Shown: piece by piece, positions 1 to 8,761 of the stretch
How the letters are laid out: the number at the start of each line of letters is the position of its first letter
How positions within the stretch are numbered: the stretch's first letter is position 1
Assembly: GCF_005938645.2 (NCBI RefSeq)
Contig: NZ_CP042171.1
Span: 1,922,001-1,986,000, forward strand
Direction: 5' to 3'
DNA: 64,000 bases
Source of the DNA: Pedobacter sp. KBS0701
Lineage (GTDB): Bacteria; Bacteroidota; Bacteroidia; Sphingobacteriales; Sphingobacteriaceae
Notes under the pieces: generated by a model
Told to the model about the DNA's origin: nothing
Database searches by the model: none
What the model saw: the letters and a program-made list of their open reading frames with translations, nothing else
Program-made: the position numbers and the translations under genes

Positions 1-2
1 GT

Positions 3-662
3 GGAAAGTATTATTCGAAAGAGAACTTCCTTAATCACAAATCCGGAACATTCCGTGAATATTCTAATATTGGTGCTGCACTTGCGGGTTATATTGTTGA
101 AGTCAGAACGGGTCAAAAATTGAACGAATACAGTAAAAGATACCTGTTCGGTCCGTTGAAAATGGAAGATACCGGATGGTTTATGTCAGAGATAAACCTG
201 AAAAAGCATACCAAACTTTACAAAAAACAGGATAATAACGTTAGGGAGATTCCTTTGTATGGCTGCACTACCTATCCGGATGGAGGTGTTCGCAGCTCGG
301 TAGATAATCTAAGTAACTTCTTTATCTGCCTTTTAAATGATGGAAAATACAAAAACAGGCAGGTATTAAAAGCAGAATCCGTTATGGAAATGCTCAGATT
401 CCAGTTTGATGAAGCCAATAAACCTGAAAATGTAAAACCTAAATCACTGAATTCAGGTATTTTTTGGGCGACAAAGATGGGGGCTACCAGGATCGGACAC
501 AATGGATCGGACCCAGGAGTAAGGGTTTTTATGCTTTCTGATCTCAATAAGCAAGTTGGCGTTATCTTATTTATAAATACTTCGTTAAGTGAAAAGGAAG
601 AAAATAAATTCTTTGAAATTTATGAAGATCTCTATCGATACGGCATTAAACTTAGAGGATAG
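3..662 (+). CDS. Serine hydrolase of the beta-lactamase (class C/PBP4*) family, 5' truncated by the window
   Basis: The reading frame is open from base 3 to the stop at 660-662, so only the C-terminal two thirds of the protein is present; the SxxK serine motif lies outside the window. Two family signatures are visible. A Tyr-Ser-Asn triad at bases 60-68 is followed by a hydrophobic helix, matching the YxN motif of class C beta-lactamases and DD-peptidases. His-Asn-Gly at 498-506 is the HxG form of the KTG box. The nearest possible start inside the window (TTG at 120) lies after the YxN motif and is not the real start. The protein is probably an esterase or peptidase-like enzyme of the cell envelope; whether it acts on beta-lactams cannot be told. 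It lies 51 bases upstream of the RidA-like gene on the same strand. Confidence 0.82.
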   Translation, partial: GKYYSKENFLNHKSGTFREYSNIGAALAGYIVEVRTGQKLNEYSKRYLFGPLKMEDTGWFMSEINLKKHTKLYKKQDNNVREIPLYGCTTYPDGGVRSSVDNLSNFFICLLNDGKYKNRQVLKAESVMEMLRFQFDEANKPENVKPKSLNSGIFWATKMGATRIGHNGSDPGVRVFMLSDLNKQVGVILFINTSLSEKEENKFFEIYEDLYRYGIKLRG

Positions 663-713
663 GATATACGAAACCGGTGAGAATAATTAAAACTAGAATA
701 GCATACCATTTAG

Positions 714-1217
714 ATGAAAAAAACCTATAAACCGTTGATTCATTATTCTCTGTTGCTGTTTATGCTGGCCAGTAGCAGTTGCAAAAACGGTAAGAATGAA
801 AATACCGCTATAGATAAACGGGAAAAGAAGCCGCTAACAACAGTTAAAGAGAAATGGCACTGGGGCAGTGGTAAAGATCAAAATACAACAGCGGGATATG
901 CCCAGGTTGTTAAATCCGGCAAGGTAATTTACATATCAGGTGTTCCTACAAATGACCTGAGTCCAAAAGGGATCAGCGAGGTTTATGAAAGGCTTAATCA
1001 ATGCCTTAAAGCATTTGGTGCTTCCTCAAAGAATGTTGTTAAAGAAACACTTTACACTACCGATATTGAAGCGATGAAAAAGTATAACGGTGCAAGGAAA
1101 GCGTTTTATAAAGACGACTTTCCTGCTGCAAGCTGGGTTCAGGTCAGTAGACTATATGAGCCCGATTCAAAGCTGGAAATCGAACTAATTGCACATCTCG
1201 AAGGTATTGAGGAATAA
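714..1217 (+). CDS. RidA/YjgF-fold lipoprotein, probably catalytically altered
   Basis: The 167-residue protein begins with a basic N-terminus, a hydrophobic stretch and Ser-Ser-Ser-Cys with Cys at residue 23, a plausible Bacteroidota lipoprotein signal. Residues about 50-163 fit the RidA (YjgF/UK114) fold, including the 'ISGVP' strand, the helix with 'LKAFGAS' and the C-terminal strand 'KLEIELIA'. RidA enzymes hydrolyse reactive enamines and imines in the cytosol and depend on an Arg in a Pro-Ala-Arg-Ser context. Here the equivalent run is Pro137-Ala-Ala139-Ser, so that Arg is absent. Both the export signal and the missing Arg argue against ordinary RidA deaminase activity. Family assignment is firm; function is open. 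Confidence 0.85.
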   Translation: MKKTYKPLIHYSLLLFMLASSSCKNGKNENTAIDKREKKPLTTVKEKWHWGSGKDQNTTAGYAQVVKSGKVIYISGVPTNDLSPKGISEVYERLNQCLKAFGASSKNVVKETLYTTDIEAMKKYNGARKAFYKDDFPAASWVQVSRLYEPDSKLEIELIAHLEGIEE

Positions 1218-1406
1218 AATGTAAGCAATGCTCATTTCTTTGCCAGGGCTTGAATTTTATCATAAGTTGCCGGCCATTTCAGGATGCTAAATGTAAGCTT
1301 AACAAGATGGAAAAATACTTTATCTGAGATGATGAAGAAATTGAAAATCCAATTGTATCAGAAAAATTCCCACTAAAACTAACAGCATTTATAATAAAAC
1401 AAAAAT

Positions 1407-2408
1407 ATGAAGACCTTTCTAAAATGGACCAAACGTATAGTCCTGGGCTTAGTTACCTTGCTAATATTGTTGCTCCTGATCGGATTTATTTTTGAAAGAA
1501 TATCACGGAATGAAGCTGAAAAAATTAAACCTGATGGCCAGTTTGTAGAAGTTGAAGATCATCGTCTTCATTATTACAAAAGAGGGAACGGCGGCCCAAC
1601 CATTGTATTTGAAACCGCATTCGATCCGGCCGGACATCTGCAATGGTACAATATTCAACAAGAATTACCAAGCACTTATACAAGCGTCTCGTATGACAGG
1701 GCCGGGATTTTATGGAGTGAGCGAGGTAAAAATCCAAAATCAGGTGAGGAAATGGCTAAAGAATTACATCTTATGCTGGAAAAAGCCAACGCCCCAAAAC
1801 CATATATTCTTGTAGGCCATTCCTTTGGAGGAACACTTGTCCGGTTTTTTGTCAACAAATATCCGAAAGATGTTGCAGGCGTAATATTTGTGGATAGTCA
1901 GTGCCCCGATGACGAAAAATATTTATCTCCCGAACTATTCAAAATGGTCAATCAGGGTTTGCCAGGTAGCTTTCTAAAATTCGCCAACACTTTTGGGCTC
2001 GCCAGATTAATGTTCAAAGGTATGTTTCCCAATAATAAACAATATGAATATCAAAACACCATAATGCCCGCTCTGCTGTACAAAAGTGCTGATGCATTAC
2101 TGGAGGAACAGGATCAGATGCGTTCGATCAAAAATGAAGCATCAAAAATAAAATCTTTTGGCAATATTCCTCTTTATGTATTGACTGCCGTAGATGAAAA
2201 GCGCTTTGATTCTTCCATCAAAGATTTAAAACTGAAAACAGAGATGCTAAGTGCGTGGAATAAAATGCAAAAAGATTTTCTGCCACTTTCCACGGAAAGC
2301 AAACAGATCTTAATACCAAATAGCGGTCATTATATTAATCAGGAACAGCCAAAAGTTATCGAAACCGCAATCAATGATATGGTGAATAAAATATTACCTC
2401 AAAAATAA
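1407..2408 (+). CDS. Membrane-anchored alpha/beta hydrolase
   Basis: The 333-residue protein has an N-terminal membrane segment at about residues 11-29, then an alpha/beta hydrolase domain. The nucleophile elbow is Gly-His-Ser139-Phe-Gly-Gly, and His308 in 'NSGHYIN' is the likely catalytic His. An 'SYDRAG' motif near residues 95-100 is typical of haloalkane dehalogenase/esterase-like members. The substrate cannot be deduced. The active domain would face the periplasm if the first segment is an uncleaved signal anchor. It is separated from its neighbours by about 190 and 175 bases and is probably transcribed alone. Confidence 0.85.
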   Translation: MKTFLKWTKRIVLGLVTLLILLLLIGFIFERISRNEAEKIKPDGQFVEVEDHRLHYYKRGNGGPTIVFETAFDPAGHLQWYNIQQELPSTYTSVSYDRAGILWSERGKNPKSGEEMAKELHLMLEKANAPKPYILVGHSFGGTLVRFFVNKYPKDVAGVIFVDSQCPDDEKYLSPELFKMVNQGLPGSFLKFANTFGLARLMFKGMFPNNKQYEYQNTIMPALLYKSADALLEEQDQMRSIKNEASKIKSFGNIPLYVLTAVDEKRFDSSIKDLKLKTEMLSAWNKMQKDFLPLSTESKQILIPNSGHYINQEQPKVIETAINDMVNKILPQK

Positions 2409-2583
2409 AACATCATATCTGACCTATTAATTTGAAGGTAGTAATACAGTTTTCGAGATACCAACGCTTAGAAATATCGCATCGTTTTCAAAAACCAGGG
2501 AGAAGAGAATAGTCAGATTATAATACGCTTACAGTAATTTACTACATCATTTACACTGAAAATTTTAGGCCATAATATTATAT

Positions 2584-3450
2584 ATGAAAAGAATCCTGTT
2601 ACTTATCCTGATTTTGCACAGCTACTACTTCATGCAGGCACAACAAGTGCATGAACCATCTTCAAAAAATCACCCTGAATGGTCAAAGCCTTTTCCTCCT
2701 TTTCGGGTTGTGGGTAATCTGTATTATGTGGGCACAGCCGATCTGGCTTGTTATCTTATCGCTACGCCAGAAGGAAATATTCTGATCAACACCGGACTGG
2801 CATCATCAGAAAGGCTTATTGGGGAAAATATTAAAAAGCTGGGTTTTAAACTTTCAGACACCAAAATATTATTAACAACACAAGCACATTTTGATCACCT
2901 GGGCGCAATGGCTGCAATCAAGAAAGCTACAGGGGCTAAGTTCATGGTAGATGATGCAGATGCAAAAGTAGCGGCTGATGGTGGCCTTTCGGATTATGAC
3001 CTGGATGGAAAGTTTTGTGTTTTTAAGCCTGTTAAAGTTGACCGCATCTTGCACAACAATGATACCATCAGGTTAGGAGGAATGGAACTAATTATGCTTC
3101 ACCACCCCGGGCATACCAAAGGTTCATGTAGTTTTCTGCTCTCTGTTAATGATCAAAAAAGAAAGTACTGGGTGCTGATCGCGAATTTGCCGACTATCGT
3201 TACGGAGAAAAATTTTGCAGATATTCCTGCCTATCCTAATATTGCAAAAGATTATGCCTACACCTTACAGCGTATGAAGAACTTAAAGTTCGACCTCTGG
3301 GTAGCATCACACGGCGTACAGTTTGATCTCCTTCAAAAACATAAACCCGGAGATACCTATAATCCGGCTGCTTTTATGGATGTTAAAAGCTTTTATGACT
3401 ATATTGATGAATTGCAGGTAGAATATGATAAGAAAATTGGGAAGGGGTAA
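2584..3450 (+). CDS. Subclass B3 metallo-beta-lactamase, GOB-like (Gln at position 116)
   Basis: The 288-residue protein has a signal peptide (about residues 1-20, ending Ala-Gln-Gln) and a metallo-beta-lactamase domain. The metal motif reads Gln100-Ala-His102-Phe-Asp104-His105, with further ligands His177 in 'HHPGHTKGS' and His243 in 'ASHG'. In most B3 enzymes the first position is His116; Gln there is the known hallmark of the GOB enzymes of Elizabethkingia. Similarity continues through 'IVTEKNFADIPAYPNI' in the C-terminal half. The expected role is periplasmic hydrolysis of beta-lactams, possibly including carbapenems. The gene is a single unit with no linked regulator or mobile element, suggesting an intrinsic chromosomal gene. 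The spectrum of activity is not readable from sequence. Confidence 0.9.
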   Translation: MKRILLLILILHSYYFMQAQQVHEPSSKNHPEWSKPFPPFRVVGNLYYVGTADLACYLIATPEGNILINTGLASSERLIGENIKKLGFKLSDTKILLTTQAHFDHLGAMAAIKKATGAKFMVDDADAKVAADGGLSDYDLDGKFCVFKPVKVDRILHNNDTIRLGGMELIMLHHPGHTKGSCSFLLSVNDQKRKYWVLIANLPTIVTEKNFADIPAYPNIAKDYAYTLQRMKNLKFDLWVASHGVQFDLLQKHKPGDTYNPAAFMDVKSFYDYIDELQVEYDKKIGKG

Positions 3451-3487
3451 AAATATCACCTACTGAACTAATACCCAAGGCAATTAT

Positions 3488-4642
3488 ATGGATCTGACTA
3501 GTATGTTATTAGCTAAAGTAGGCCTCGCCATGGATAAGGCAATGAATGCTTATCATGAGGATGAGGATATTATTTTCAATGATCTGTCTCGATCAAAGCG
3601 GTTTCATTATGATCCTAAATACATGCTTTCTCTTGGCTGGAAGAATAGTAATATCTGCATGTATCCAGGATGTGATCAAAGCGCGGTCAAGGCTTCACAT
3701 ACCATACAGAAATCAGCATCACTACGAAGCATAGCCCAGGATAATCACTTGTTAACCCCTAAATTTGATTATAGACGGGAAGTAATGGATCTTATTCCCA
3801 TAGGTCTTAATGAAGCGTCAACCTTTCCCGGGTTTTGTCCCGGCCATGAGCAGTTATTCGGCGTTTAAGAGGATAGGAAAGATCTGAAGGAAGTGGAGGA
3901 TTTTAGGCTTCAGCTTTACCGGACGATCTGCCGGGAAATTATAGCCAATGAACGCTCTTTGAAAAGTTTTGTGCTACGTAAATCACAATATGTCACCTTT
4001 CGCGACGAAACCTTAAATGACATGATTCGCAAAGAAGCAATTGCTTTAGGGGTACTACCCGAGCAAATGAAACAGTTTACTCATGAGTATCGGGATCACC
4101 GGATAAGGTCTTTAAATGCGGCAATTGAAGAAATTAAAACGAATCTGCTTCATTTGGATGTCTTTTATCAGGAAATCTTTAATGATATTCGTAAAGCAAA
4201 AATTCAGAAGATCTTTTTCCAGGTGGTAGGGATGGATTGGGTTATTCCGTGTGCATTGGCAGGAAGAGGTGAGTTTATAGCGCAGACGAGATCAAAAAAG
4301 GTGAATGTAGAGGTAATAATAAATGTGATTCCTTACCATAACCGTACCTATGTAATTATTGGTACGCATCATAAAATGAAAGAACACCTGAAATCATATC
4401 TCAGGCGCTACACCGAGCATCCGATGAAGATGATTGCGATGATTGAAAGCTGGATGCTTTATGGTTCTGATCACTGGTTTTTACAGCCTGCTGTCTGGTG
4501 GGAGCTTGCTGAAGTCGATAAAGGCCTACTCATAGAGGAGATGTTTACCAAGAAAAATATTAATGAATTGCCACCCCTTCCAATATTCATAGGATTAAGG
4601 TCGCAACTGAATAAAATGATGAATCCGTCAGATCAGGCTTAA
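3488..4642 (+). pseudogene. Gene of unknown function interrupted by an in-frame TAA
   Basis: Two open stretches, 3488-3868 and 3869-4642, lie in the same frame and are separated only by TAA at 3866-3868. Read through, the frame would give a 384-codon protein. The second half has no good start of its own; the GTG at 3893 lies inside what looks like continuous sequence. The N-terminal half carries Cys57-x4-Cys62, His71, Cys117 and His120, a plausible zinc-binding set reminiscent of HNH-like or treble-clef proteins. The C-terminal half is helical and charged, then becomes globular. I do not recognise the family. A one-base change creating the stop, a sequencing error or programmed readthrough would all fit; recent inactivation is the simplest explanation because the downstream frame stays open for 258 codons. 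Confidence 0.7.
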
Positions 4643-4840
4643 CAATTTTTATTTTATGGTTGTTTGCTCAAGGCTTTTGATGATGTTTTAGCCCATACTA
4701 GCACAAGTCTTAGTGCAACGGGGGTATTGAGGCTGACTTGTGCTTTCAATAGATAATTTATCTATGAGATTGTTTTGAGCGCAAGTCAGGCAATAATGGG
4801 CCAGACCAGAGTACTAAACCTTGCACTTTAAAGGACACTA

Positions 4841-5596
4841 TTATCCTAAAAAATCAACTATGAATTTATTGTATTCTTCACGCATCGGCAATTCGAAATC
4901 AGTATACAGATCCCGTTTATCTGCCGATACATATTCACTGGTTTTAGGATTAAACCCCGCTTTTTTTATATTTTTCCAATAAAATCCTATTCCTCTTTTT
5001 TGCCAGGCGGGAAGGTTGTTGAAATTGATGCCATATTGAAATAGTAATTCGTTTTTGGCCGCAATACTCATTCCTTCAATTTTAGAAGAAGCTTGGTTTT
5101 TGTTATGATTGTCCTGTCTCAACCGCCAATAGCAATGTGCATTCAAAGCATTTCTATGTGCATCTTCGCTGCGCCATCTGAAATAATCTTCAACTAATTT
5201 TTTGTTAGGAAGTTCAGAAATACGGCAATCAAATGCGCCAACATCTCCCAAAATGGAAGAAAATTTAGCACTGGCTTCGCCAGCCAAAACGGAAATGTAT
5301 TTTCTTGCCTTTCGCCCAAAAAGATTTTCACTAGGGTGAAATAGCAACGATATTTCATCACTTTGGGTATAACCGTAAATGACATTAAAACCGCAGTTCA
5401 TCAGATGTTTTACGGTCTCGATCATCATATTCCGGAATTTTTCATCAAACGGCGCGTCAAACTGATGTACTTCCTTGGTAAGCCTGGTAAAACCCCGGCC
5501 ATCAATTCTGGCAACCATGTACATTTCAGGTAAAATACAACGATCCTGTGCGGTTTCATAAACCCTCATCTTAGCATCCAAATCATCAAATTTCAT
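4841..5596 (-). CDS. thg1: Thg1-like 3'-5' nucleotidyltransferase (tRNA-His guanylyltransferase family)
   Basis: The 251-residue protein matches the Thg1 family along its length. The two-metal catalytic site is visible as Asp32 in 'RIDGRGF' and Asp80-Glu81 in 'TQSDEISL'; 'LAGEASAKFS' is a further family segment. Thg1 enzymes add nucleotides to RNA 5' ends in the 3'-5' direction. In eukaryotes they add G-1 to tRNA-His, whereas bacterial Thg1-like proteins mostly repair truncated tRNA 5' ends by templated addition. The gene overlaps the upstream kinase-like gene by 11 bases, so the two are translationally coupled. A tRNA-Ser gene lies just beyond, behind a terminator. Repair is the more likely role, since bacteria usually encode G-1 in tRNA-His directly. 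Confidence 0.88.
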   Translation of the reverse strand: MKFDDLDAKMRVYETAQDRCILPEMYMVARIDGRGFTRLTKEVHQFDAPFDEKFRNMMIETVKHLMNCGFNVIYGYTQSDEISLLFHPSENLFGRKARKYISVLAGEASAKFSSILGDVGAFDCRISELPNKKLVEDYFRWRSEDAHRNALNAHCYWRLRQDNHNKNQASSKIEGMSIAAKNELLFQYGINFNNLPAWQKRGIGFYWKNIKKAGFNPKTSEYVSADKRDLYTDFELPMREEYNKFIVDFLG

Positions 5597-6032
5597 CTGA
5601 CCATGGTTTAATAATAAACGAGTTATTCTCTGCCGTTACATAATATAGCTCGTCGAAACCCTCATTAATAGAGGGTAAGTTCAACTTTTTAAAAGTTCCC
5701 CTTATACCAATTTCAGGAATCTTTTCTTTGCCTGAGCGCTGATTATTACGTTCGACCGCATCAGTCAGTTTCGATTGAAAATAATATCCGGTTACTTTGA
5801 ATTTGTTTGCCTTCGCAATGGATATATACTTTGCTCTTTCTTCTAGAGTAGGATTCGTATTGTCTACTACAAAAGGCTGAGAGGTGAGGATACAGGTTTC
5901 AATAAACCTGATTTCCTTATTTCTCGTGTTTAATAAATCTAAGGAAATATGTACATGCGTTTTAAAAAACCTCTCTTTAAAAAAAGTAGTTTTTCGAGTT
6001 GCCTGAATGCCACAAAATATGATTGCTTCCAT
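5586..6032 (-). CDS. Small P-loop kinase, polynucleotide-kinase-like, with altered Walker A
   Basis: The 148-residue protein is a compact P-loop NTPase resembling the 5'-kinase domain of polynucleotide kinases. It has an N-terminal Walker A, Asp32 after strand 2, and Asp57-Asn-Thr-Asn-Pro61, which matches the kinase motif seen in PNKP-type enzymes. The Walker A reads Gly8-Ile-Gln-Ala-Thr-Arg13-Lys14-Thr15; the usual Gly before Lys is replaced by Arg (codon CGA, one base from GGA). It overlaps thg1 by 11 bases, which suggests coupled RNA 5'-end work: kinase or nucleotide-binding step plus 3'-5' nucleotide addition. Whether Arg13 kills ATP binding is unknown. An amino-sugar or nucleoside kinase is an alternative. 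Confidence 0.75.
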   Translation of the reverse strand: MEAIIFCGIQATRKTTFFKERFFKTHVHISLDLLNTRNKEIRFIETCILTSQPFVVDNTNPTLEERAKYISIAKANKFKVTGYYFQSKLTDAVERNNQRSGKEKIPEIGIRGTFKKLNLPSINEGFDELYYVTAENNSFIIKPWSDEI

Positions 6033-6060
6033 CTTCCTAAAGATTCGGTTTTATGGATAC

Positions 6061-6099
6061 AAAAAAAGGAAGAATTATCATTAATTCTTCCTTTTTTTT
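6061..6099. terminator. Bidirectional intrinsic terminator
   Basis: A perfect 10-bp stem (6068-6077 with 6082-6091) encloses a TCAT loop. It is flanked by seven A on the left and eight T on the right, so it has a U-tract on either strand. On the minus strand it directly follows tRNA-Ser and would end that transcript before the kinase/thg1 operon. Confidence 0.85.
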
Positions 6100-6103
6100 G
6101 ATG

Positions 6104-6188
6104 CGGAGAGCGAGGGATTCGAACCCCCGGACCTGTTACAGTCAACAGTTTTCAAGACTGCCGCATTCGACCACTCTGCCAGCTCTCC
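6104..6188 (-). tRNA. tRNA-Ser (anticodon UGA)
   Basis: The minus strand folds as a class II tRNA. A 7-bp acceptor stem pairs 6182-6188 with 6105-6111, the anticodon loop holds TGA, the variable arm is long as expected for Ser, and the T-loop contains TTCGAATC. The discriminator is G at 6104. A full CCA is not encoded, only CA directly after the discriminator. An intrinsic terminator follows at once. Confidence 0.95.
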
Positions 6189-6282
6189 GCTGCAAAAGTA
6201 CAAACTCAGCTTAAATCTGCAAACTCAGAAAGCTTTTTTTTTATATAAACTTGATAATTACTTAACACAGAGGGAGAAAAAA

Positions 6283-7272
6283 TTATTTCTTCTGTATATT
6301 TTCTTCAATCGGCTCCGATTTTTTGAACAAATTAAAAGTAGGGCGAATGATCTTCACACTTCTTTTGCTTACATCAACGCTGGCATTGAGCTCAAAACCA
6401 ATCAATAAAATCAATGAATTGAGGTAAAGCCAGATCATCACTACGATTAACGTTCCGATAGAACCATACACCTTGTTGTAAGAAGCGAAATGATTGATGT
6501 AGAAGGAAAATCCCCAGATGGTAAGAAAAGCCAGTATGGTTGCCAGCCAGGAGCCTGCGCTGAACAAGCGCCATTTTTTGGTGTGAGATGGACCGTAACG
6601 GTATAAAATGGAAATGGTGATGAAATACAGAATCGCCAATAATGCCCAACGGGTAAATTTGATGGTATAAACCAAAAAACTATCTTTTAAATGTAGCTCG
6701 TCGTTAATTTTGTTCAGCAGAACTTCACCCAAGGCCATGGCGCTAATGCAGATGATGATCGAAAAACAGATAATCACTGTTAGTACAAGCGCAATTAAAC
6801 GTTGTTTTATCCAGCCCCTGGTTTCGATAATCAACGATGATTTATTAAAAGCCTTCATTAAGTTTTTAACCCCATTGGTAGCAAAAAACAGGGCTGATAA
6901 AAAGCCGAAAGACAACAAGCCTGTATTTTGCTTTTTGATGATGTCTTTCAATGTTGTTTCAAAGGCATCAAAAGCATTGTGTGGCAGTACCAGCTGAATT
7001 AAATTTAAAAGCTGATCCTGGAAACCCTTTATCGGTATAAAAGGGATTAAAGTAAACAGGAAAATAATCCCCGGAAAAATGGCCAGCATGAAACTGTATG
7101 CCAGCGAGGAAGATTTGTTTACCAGTGCATCTTTGCCGATTTCGCGGAAGAAAAACGTAGCAACGGTATATAAAGGCAGAGGGCTAAATCCGGGCAAAAC
7201 ACATCCCTTAGTCCATTCTATAAACCTGGAATAGAATTTAAGATGTAATAATTGCCTGTGTAACCATTCCAT
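6283..7272 (-). CDS. YihY/BrkB-family inner-membrane protein
   Basis: The 329-residue protein has about six membrane segments and the family's features, including '[19 protein letters not shown]' near the first segment and a polar helix with '[18 protein letters not shown]'. The family was once called ribonuclease BN by error and virulence factor BrkB in Bordetella; its molecular function is unknown. The start lies 8 bases downstream of the thioesterase stop, making a tight minus-strand series with thioesterase, mltG and the PASTA gene. That fits envelope maintenance but proves nothing. Confidence 0.88.
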   Translation of the reverse strand: MEWLHRQLLHLKFYSRFIEWTKGCVLPGFSPLPLYTVATFFFREIGKDALVNKSSSLAYSFMLAIFPGIIFLFTLIPFIPIKGFQDQLLNLIQLVLPHNAFDAFETTLKDIIKKQNTGLLSFGFLSALFFATNGVKNLMKAFNKSSLIIETRGWIKQRLIALVLTVIICFSIIICISAMALGEVLLNKINDELHLKDSFLVYTIKFTRWALLAILYFITISILYRYGPSHTKKWRLFSAGSWLATILAFLTIWGFSFYINHFASYNKVYGSIGTLIVVMIWLYLNSLILLIGFELNASVDVSKRSVKIIRPTFNLFKKSEPIEENIQKK

Positions 7273-7280
7273 TGTATTGG

Positions 7281-7688
7281 CTAATTAAAAAACACCGATA
7301 ATTTTTCCATAAAATTTTCGGGTGGATTTGTCGGTTTATTTTTCTCCATGTCAACAAAAACCAGTGTAGTTGCCCCGATGTTGATGAGTTCTTCTTTTTC
7401 GTTATACAGCTCGTACTCAAAAAAGATCCTGATGCCGGGCAAGGTTTTGATAATTGTTTTTACGGTAATTTCCTGATCGTAAAGGGCAGGTTTAATGTAT
7501 TTACACTTTAATTCTAAAACCGGCATCATAATGCCATCAGCCTCCATAGAACTATAGCTCATGCCCAAACTGCGTAACATTTCTACCCGGCCAACTTCGT
7601 AGTATTGTGCGTAATTGCCATAATACATATAGCCCATCTGATCGGTTTCGCCATAACGAACCCTGATTTTTGTACTGTGGCTATACAT
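7281..7688 (-). CDS. Acyl-CoA thioesterase, YbgC/FadM hotdog family
   Basis: The 135-residue protein is one hotdog domain. The signature 'YGETDQMGYMYYGNY' at residues 12-26 contains Asp16, the catalytic Asp of the 4-hydroxybenzoyl-CoA thioesterase-like family. Such proteins hydrolyse acyl-CoA or acyl-ACP thioesters in the cytosol. Its start codon shares base 7688 with the end of mltG, so the two are probably co-transcribed and translationally coupled. The natural acyl substrate cannot be inferred. Confidence 0.9.
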   Translation of the reverse strand: MYSHSTKIRVRYGETDQMGYMYYGNYAQYYEVGRVEMLRSLGMSYSSMEADGIMMPVLELKCKYIKPALYDQEITVKTIIKTLPGIRIFFEYELYNEKEELINIGATTLVFVDMEKNKPTNPPENFMEKLSVFFN

Positions 7689-8743
7689 TATTTAAATATA
7701 TTTCTTTTGTTTAACGCTTCACGGTATTTCCTGGCATTAATTTCGTGCTGGGCTTTATTTTCTGCGAAATTATGGTAGCCTGAAAAATCTTCCTTCGCGC
7801 ACATGTAAATGTAATTGTTGTTATCGCGGTTTAATACAGCATCAATGGCATTAATACTAGGCATCATAATTGGTCCGGGAGGCAAACCTGCATATTTATA
7901 CGTGTTGTAAAGCGATTGTACCTGCAATAATTTTCCTGTTACCCTTTTCACTGTAAAATCGTTGTTTGCAAAAATTACCGTCGGATCGGCCTGAAGCAAT
8001 ATGCCTTTATTTAAACGGTTTAAATATAAGCCCGCTATAATTGGCATTTCTTTGTCGTAAAGCGCCTCTGCATCCACAATTGAAGCCAAAGTGTACACCT
8101 GCGAAGGCGTAAGGTTTAAGCTTGCTGCTTTTTGTCTACGATCGGCATTCCAGAATTTATCATATTCCTTATGCATGCGCTCAAAGAAATCAACTGGTGA
8201 AATATTCCAGTACATTTCATAAGTATTCGGAATAAACATGGCATACACATTATCCTGGTTAAAACCATATTTACTGATCAGCGCTGTAGAATCTAACACA
8301 TTGATAAAGCTCAGCGAATCGGCCTCCAGATTGCTGGCCAGGTAGGCCGCAAAGTTTTCTTTCTTACGGATGTTATGGAATTTCAATTTAACCGGATCCT
8401 GGTTTCCGGCTTTGATCAGGTTAATCAGTGTGCGGTTGGTCATTCCTTTTTTCAAACGGTAACGTCCGGGTTTAACGCTTGTAGCTAAATTCATTTTTCC
8501 GGCAGCTGCTGTAAAAGAAGAAATGCTTTTTACCAGATCTTTCTTTTTAATTTCTGCAATCAGATCATCGTATTTACTCCCGGTTTTGATATATAAATAT
8601 TTTTGATTTTCGGTAACGTTAGGGGCAAAGTAAAGCCTGTAAATATTTAACGCAAAGTAACCAGCAATTAAAATCACGACAAGCGCGATAATTATAGCCG
8701 CTTTTTTGCCTGTACTCATGTTCTTTTTTTCTACTTCAGTCAT
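7688..8743 (-). CDS. mltG: Endolytic murein transglycosylase MltG
   Basis: The 351-residue protein has a short cytoplasmic N-terminus, a membrane segment at residues 15-33, a LysM-like part and a YceG/MltG catalytic domain. Glu226 in 'IVDAEA' aligns with the catalytic Glu of E. coli MltG, and 'LQADPTVIF' at 249-257 is the family's substrate motif. MltG cleaves nascent glycan strands at the inner membrane and so sets chain length. It sits directly downstream of a PASTA-domain membrane protein and upstream of the thioesterase. A divergently transcribed ddl gene lies further on, so peptidoglycan genes cluster here. Confidence 0.95.
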   Translation of the reverse strand: MTEVEKKNMSTGKKAAIIIALVVILIAGYFALNIYRLYFAPNVTENQKYLYIKTGSKYDDLIAEIKKKDLVKSISSFTAAAGKMNLATSVKPGRYRLKKGMTNRTLINLIKAGNQDPVKLKFHNIRKKENFAAYLASNLEADSLSFINVLDSTALISKYGFNQDNVYAMFIPNTYEMYWNISPVDFFERMHKEYDKFWNADRRQKAASLNLTPSQVYTLASIVDAEALYDKEMPIIAGLYLNRLNKGILLQADPTVIFANNDFTVKRVTGKLLQVQSLYNTYKYAGLPPGPIMMPSINAIDAVLNRDNNNYIYMCAKEDFSGYHNFAENKAQHEINARKYREALNKRNIFK

Positions 8744-8761
8744 CTGTAATATGATACTTGT

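Noticed and set aside
1232-1310. Minus-strand fragment reading 'SILKWPATYDKIQALAKK' before a stop
   Set aside because: It looks like a protein C-terminus, but only about 25 residues are readable and no upstream frame supports it; too short to call a pseudogene.
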